NCBI GenBank assembly: GCA_020161935.1
Contig: JAIUNI010000003.1
Span: 434,001-498,000, forward strand
DNA length: 64,000 nucleotides
Direction: 5' to 3'
Source: Chloroflexota bacterium
GTDB taxonomy: Bacteria; Chloroflexota; Anaerolineae; Aggregatilineales; Phototrophicaceae
Shown here: piece by piece, positions 60,657 to 64,000 of the stretch
Position numbering within the stretch: the stretch's first letter is position 1
Layout: the number at the start of each line of letters is the position of its first letter
The notes under the pieces: model-generated
What the model was told of the DNA's origin: nothing
Database searches by the model: none
What the model saw: only the letters and a program-made list of their open reading frames with translations
Made by a program: the position numbers and the translations under genes

Positions 60657-61733
60657 TTATCTACCAAACACCTCTAAATTCGCCAGTGGTACGGTCAACT
60701 TCTCACCCGTGACACTTTCGACCTCGGCGCAAAGCACTTTTAACCCATTCTCTAACAGAATAGGCGTTTTTGGCAAGTTAACAACCGTACCGATGTCACC
60801 CGCGTGCGGAATGCGGGTCATACGGACATTCGTACCGACGGTTAACGTCTGGTTCAGGTTGGGGCGGATGGCGCGTGCCTGCCCCCGTCCTGACGGGTTG
60901 ATGATGACTTCAGGCCGCCGGGTTTGCCAGCGATTGGGCTGCACGGCTTCCAGCGTGGCCTGCCGCCCATTGAAGTTATTGAGCATATTGTACACGAGAC
61001 CACTCATTCGCAGCGAACCGAAGCCTTCGGTGAGCATGACCGCGCCTTTGACCGCCAGTACCGAGTCGATCAGGTCGGCTTCGATGCTGGGGGCGATGAT
61101 ACCGCCGAGGTTCTGGTCCTCCATTACGTCGAGGCCGGTTTGGCGCAGCGGGCGGCGGGTGATGACAATCGCGCCGCGAAATTGAATGTCGAGGTCTTCG
61201 CCGTACAGGCTTTCGAGGCCGGAGTTCGGTTCGGTTTTGAGCGTGCCGATGACGCGGCGACTGTTGCCCCATGCGCCCTGCACGACCGAACCGTAGGTTT
61301 CGATGACGACACCCTGCCCCTGCTGGATGCGAATGACCTGCCCATCCAAACCGGCTTCCAGTTCAACGGTTTCCGGTTCGATTTGCAGGATAATCTGCCC
61401 GTTGTTGATGTCGGCGACGATGCCATCGACCGGCGCGACCACACGACGACGGCCTTTCGGGGCTTCGGCCAGCACTTCTTTGGCGGTGACGAGATCACCG
61501 ACGCTGACCTTGAGGATGTCGCCCAAATCCTCCGACTTTTTGAGGCGCATCTGCCCGGCGGCATCGACCATGATATAGCGCGAGGGGAGGATACCGCGTG
61601 CCACGATGTCGCGCAGGTTGACGCTCGCGCCCTGACGGACTTCGACCGAGCCAATCGCATCTTCGGGGAGGGTTTGTTCGCGCTGAATGGTGGTCATTTC
61701 CAGCGCATAACGTTGATCGGGATAGTAGGGCAT
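60657..61733 (-). CDS. beta-barrel/lipoyl-like partner of the ASKHA ATPase
   Basis: 358 residues, cytosolic. The start codon lies two bases after the ATPase stop codon, so the genes are translationally linked. Residues about 70-150 have the hammerhead look of biotinyl/lipoyl-type barrels (DILKVSVGDLVTAKEVLAEA, then RRRVVAPVDGIVADINNGQI), with no lipoylation Lys motif. Residues about 155-240 contain GAIVITRRPLRQTGLDVMED and GSLRMSGLVYNMLNNF. The last 60 residues (IPHAGDIGTVVNLPKTPILL) look like a KOW/SH3-type barrel. I do not recognise a characterised family; it appears to be a dedicated partner of the ATPase. Confidence 0.65.
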   Translation of the reverse strand: MPYYPDQRYALEMTTIQREQTLPEDAIGSVEVRQGASVNLRDIVARGILPSRYIMVDAAGQMRLKKSEDLGDILKVSVGDLVTAKEVLAEAPKGRRRVVAPVDGIVADINNGQIILQIEPETVELEAGLDGQVIRIQQGQGVVIETYGSVVQGAWGNSRRVIGTLKTEPNSGLESLYGEDLDIQFRGAIVITRRPLRQTGLDVMEDQNLGGIIAPSIEADLIDSVLAVKGAVMLTEGFGSLRMSGLVYNMLNNFNGRQATLEAVQPNRWQTRRPEVIINPSGRGQARAIRPNLNQTLTVGTNVRMTRIPHAGDIGTVVNLPKTPILLENGLKVLCAEVESVTGEKLTVPLANLEVFGR

Positions 61734-61735
61734 GG

Positions 61736-63712
61736 TTATCGTCTCAGATCATCCAAGTCGTTGCGGACAGGCAATTCTTCTTTCGGTTCTTCATCTTTCA
61801 AACGCAGATCGGGGCGGAGTTCCACTGACTTTTCGGCTTTCGCGGGTGCTTTACGCCGCCCCCCGCCGAACAAGCCGCCGCGCTGCTTCGACTTGCGGAT
61901 CGTTTCCTCGGTTTCCATGTCCAACCCCATCCCTTCGTCGACCGCATCGGTTAGCCAGTCGTCGGCGATGAGGATGGGCGGGTTGCCGGTGATTTCGGCA
62001 ATCCACAGCGGGATTTGGGCAGCACGTCCGGCGGCATCGTTGGCGAGTGGCAGCGGTCGCCCACGCCCGTCGAAAATCAGGCCGACGGTACCGCCTTCCG
62101 CCGTGACTTTGACCCGCCCTTTGCCGTTGATGCTGAGGCCGCGTCCGGCGCTGACATCGACGGTCGCGGTTTTGCCGATGCCCAGCGGATACACCCAGAT
62201 ATGCCCACCTGAAACGTGATGCTTAATCACCTGCCCATCCGAGGTTTTGATGCGGACATGCAAGACAGGCCGGTTGAGCGCCGGAATACCGGAGATGCTA
62301 AAGACCGTACCGGCGGTTTCCAAGCTGCTGCTTTCCAAGACCTGCACGACGGCTTCGGGATTGGTATAGGCCAGCGAACCGAGCGCGGCGATCACGCCGT
62401 AGGTATCCAACTGGACGCGGGTCACGCCGGTGGCTTGAATGGCATCAATCAGCAGGAGTGTGCCGAAGCCGGACGAACCGGTTTCCGTCAGTCCCGCACC
62501 CGCGCCGATGATGGTGTCGAACTGCGGGGTGAGCGTGTTCTGGGCGAGGTTCAGCCGTTTGCCCCATGTCGGGCGTGAGGCTTCGACCAACGCGCCGATG
62601 CCCGCGCGGAGGAAGGCATGTTCGAGGAATATACCCTTGATGGTTTCCGGTACGCTGCCGGGGACGAGGGTTTTATTCAGGGCATAGTGGCGAATCTGGT
62701 TAGTACTCGTCACGAATGGCAGCCAGCGGTTGATGGTGGCTGCGCCGACCGTTGATAACAGACTGTCGGCACTGTGACCGAGGCCGATGTCGGTACGGAT
62801 GCTGGTGGTAACGTGATCCTCGACGTAGGCCGAGAGGATGCCGACCGCGCTGCCAATATCGACGGTCAGCACGTTTTGCTCGGTCGATTGCCCGATGTAG
62901 TCGGCGATGAGGTTGTAACTCTGGGCGGTGGGCAGCACCCCGTTGCGGCTCATACGGGTGAGTGCGCCGAAACTGCCGCGTTTGGCCTGCTGGTCGTTAT
63001 ACACGAGGGCGAGCTGCGCCTGTGCGCCTTCAAGTTCTTCTTCCTCAAGATTGGGGCGGATGTTGGGGGCGATGAATAAGGTTGCCAGAGTGCCGAATAA
63101 GTCGCGCATGGTGGGGGCAAGCACGGAGTTACCCGCGTAAAGCAGCGCCGGTTTGCGTCCGCCTTTGATGAGGCGCAGGGCTTGCTGCACAGCACGCGCC
63201 TGCCGCAGCACGGGTTCTTCCGCGCCGCCTTCCATGCCGCCGGTGATAAAAATCAGGTCAGGGCGACTGCCGATGATGGCGTTAATCTGCTGCTCGACCG
63301 AGCGTCCATCCTCAAGCGAGAGGACTTCCACGATTTCGACGTAGGTTCCGGCGAGCGCCCGCCGCGCACTGGCGATGCTGACATCTGGCACGAGGCCGAC
63401 GACGACGGTACGCATGGTGCGCCCCGTGCTGGCGGTGGTCACAAAGGTATCGACACCCGAACGGTCGTTTTGCTCAGGCGTGATGATTTTGCCGTCGTTG
63501 GTCAGCAGCTTGCGTCCGGTGACGGCGGTGATCTGCTCGACGACGCGGTTGAGGCCGAGCCGGGCATCGTTCGCCGGAAAGCCGGCGGTGGTGCGGGTGT
63601 CGCCGCGCGCGACCAAGCGGTAGAAGCCGTCCACAAGGTCAATCAGCAAGGCGCGGGTTTGCACATTGCCGAAATCAACTGCAAGGATTGAGCCGGAATG
63701 TTCTTCTGACAC
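61736..63712 (-). CDS. ASKHA-fold ATPase, glutamate mutase L (MutL/GlmL) family, long form
   Basis: 658 residues from a GTG (63712). Actin/Hsp70-like nucleotide-binding motifs are in order: phosphate-1 SILAVDFGNVQTRALLIDLV at 8-27, a connect segment near 150 (LIFITGGMEGGAEEPVLRQA), phosphate-2 LTVDIGSAVGILSAY near 285, and the adenosine motif IIGAGAGLTETGSSGFGTLL near 398. The MutL family is named for a gene beside coenzyme-B12 glutamate mutase, and has nothing to do with mismatch repair. About 200 extra C-terminal residues contain a barrel-like part (GGHIWVYPLGIGKTATVDVS) and a basic end. No mutase subunit is near, so a different, envelope-related task is plausible. Confidence 0.85.
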   Translation of the reverse strand: MSEEHSGSILAVDFGNVQTRALLIDLVDGFYRLVARGDTRTTAGFPANDARLGLNRVVEQITAVTGRKLLTNDGKIITPEQNDRSGVDTFVTTASTGRTMRTVVVGLVPDVSIASARRALAGTYVEIVEVLSLEDGRSVEQQINAIIGSRPDLIFITGGMEGGAEEPVLRQARAVQQALRLIKGGRKPALLYAGNSVLAPTMRDLFGTLATLFIAPNIRPNLEEEELEGAQAQLALVYNDQQAKRGSFGALTRMSRNGVLPTAQSYNLIADYIGQSTEQNVLTVDIGSAVGILSAYVEDHVTTSIRTDIGLGHSADSLLSTVGAATINRWLPFVTSTNQIRHYALNKTLVPGSVPETIKGIFLEHAFLRAGIGALVEASRPTWGKRLNLAQNTLTPQFDTIIGAGAGLTETGSSGFGTLLLIDAIQATGVTRVQLDTYGVIAALGSLAYTNPEAVVQVLESSSLETAGTVFSISGIPALNRPVLHVRIKTSDGQVIKHHVSGGHIWVYPLGIGKTATVDVSAGRGLSINGKGRVKVTAEGGTVGLIFDGRGRPLPLANDAAGRAAQIPLWIAEITGNPPILIADDWLTDAVDEGMGLDMETEETIRKSKQRGGLFGGGRRKAPAKAEKSVELRPDLRLKDEEPKEELPVRNDLDDLRR

Positions 63713-63717
63713 TGATT

Positions 63718-64000
63718 TCAGCCTCCCGTAATCCGCGCCAGTAGAAAGGCGATGCGTTCACTAAAGATGGTCAAGCTGGTGAGGATAGCCCCCGCGTAGA
63801 GTGCGCCGAGGGTGACGACGATGAAGCCCTGACCAAGCACACCGATTGAGCGCAGGACGAAACCGCGCTGAACGGTGCCATCGGGACGGCGGCGTGCCAG
63901 ATACCAGAAGTACAGCAGGGTACTCATGACACCTAGCGACACCAAGAAGCCGTTCAACGGGTCAAGCGCAACCCCGCTTCCAGTGGCGTTCGCCAGCGGA
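63718..64000 (-). CDS. membrane protein, 5' end outside window
   Basis: The frame is open to the window edge: codons upstream of the apparent TTG at 63957 continue to read PLANATGSGVALDP before NGFLVSLG, so the gene begins beyond 64000 and only the last 93 residues are visible. Two membrane helices are clear (NGFLVSLGVMSTLLYFWYLA and VLGQGFIVVTLGALYAGAIL), with a basic loop ARRRPDGTVQRGF between. Its stop codon is five bases before the GTG of the ASKHA ATPase, so it is the upstream gene of the same operon. Family not recognised. Confidence 0.7.
   Translation of the reverse strand, partial: PLANATGSGVALDPLNGFLVSLGVMSTLLYFWYLARRRPDGTVQRGFVLRSIGVLGQGFIVVTLGALYAGAILTSLTIFSERIAFLLARITGG

Noticed and set aside
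60924..62219. 431-codon open frame on the plus strand
   Set aside because: It is antisense to the ASKHA ATPase and barrel-protein genes, has no ribosome-binding site or family features, and is a shadow of GC-rich codons on the opposite strand. The same applies to long frames at 59721-60677 (+), 10020-10787 (-), 31976-32698 (+) and 53773-54495 (-).
61736..63712. DNA mismatch repair MutL
   Set aside because: The protein has ASKHA nucleotide-binding motifs, not the GHKL motifs of mismatch-repair MutL. The shared name comes from glutamate mutase gene nomenclature.

Overview
The window looks like a stretch of chromosome from an uncultured or little-studied member of the Chloroflexota, most likely the class Anaerolineae. 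This is inferred from gene content: a long glutamate-mutase-L-type ASKHA ATPase, several AMP-forming acyl ligases, META-domain and ScyD/ScyE-like secreted proteins, TPR- and GAF-type soluble histidine kinases, and gaps rich in short palindromic repeats. Coding DNA is GC-rich with G/C-ending codons. The main exception is a histidine kinase at 17.9-20.2 kb with strongly A/T-ending codons. I recognised no rRNA, tRNA or CRISPR array.

Layout. 0-6.6 kb: acyl-CoA chemistry (partial MaoC hydratase, two acyl-CoA synthetases, an Lrp/AsnC regulator, an alpha/beta hydrolase and a ketoacyl-synthase-III-like enzyme). 6.6-17.7 kb: mixed metabolic and signalling genes (Uma2, phosphotransferase, mannonate dehydratase, an EamA exporter preceded by a hidden 19-codon leader ORF, cNMP-binding protein, ASCH protein, MFS pump, TPR histidine kinase, MBL hydrolase, methyltransferase), with transposase and GAF-protein debris at 16.7-17.0 kb. 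17.9-26.7 kb: AT-rich hybrid sensor kinase, a repeat-filled zone, a LexA-like small HTH protein, two sugar ABC permeases, a PIN/antitoxin pair, NAD kinase and an FHA protein. 26.9-33.5 kb: an amino-acid binding protein, two small DUF genes, a kinase-like phosphotransferase and three secreted proteins. 33.8-44.2 kb: a third acyl ligase, then a minus-strand oligopeptide-type ABC operon (LacI regulator with an 18-bp palindromic operator, binding protein, esterase, two permeases, a small lipoprotein and an M24 peptidase). 44.6-54.6 kb: response regulator, omega-aminotransferase, fatty acid desaturase, MFS pump, secreted protein, VOC, DinB and AlkZ-like proteins and an M20 amidohydrolase. 54.8-64 kb: a repeat-rich gap, a TIR-HEAT protein, GNAT and aldo/keto reductase, and a minus-strand operon of a membrane protein (cut by the window edge), the ASKHA ATPase, a barrel-domain partner and an acidic membrane protein with an LPDSG tail.

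The most promising places for undescribed biology are: (1) the aromatic/polyproline leader ORF in front of the EamA exporter, whose proline codons can pair with downstream RNA; (2) the ASKHA ATPase operon at the right end, which has no glutamate mutase beside it; (3) the stand-alone TIR-HEAT protein; and (4) a family of palindromic repeats whose stems change by compensating substitutions and which twice form inverted dimers with the same 14-bp spacer.
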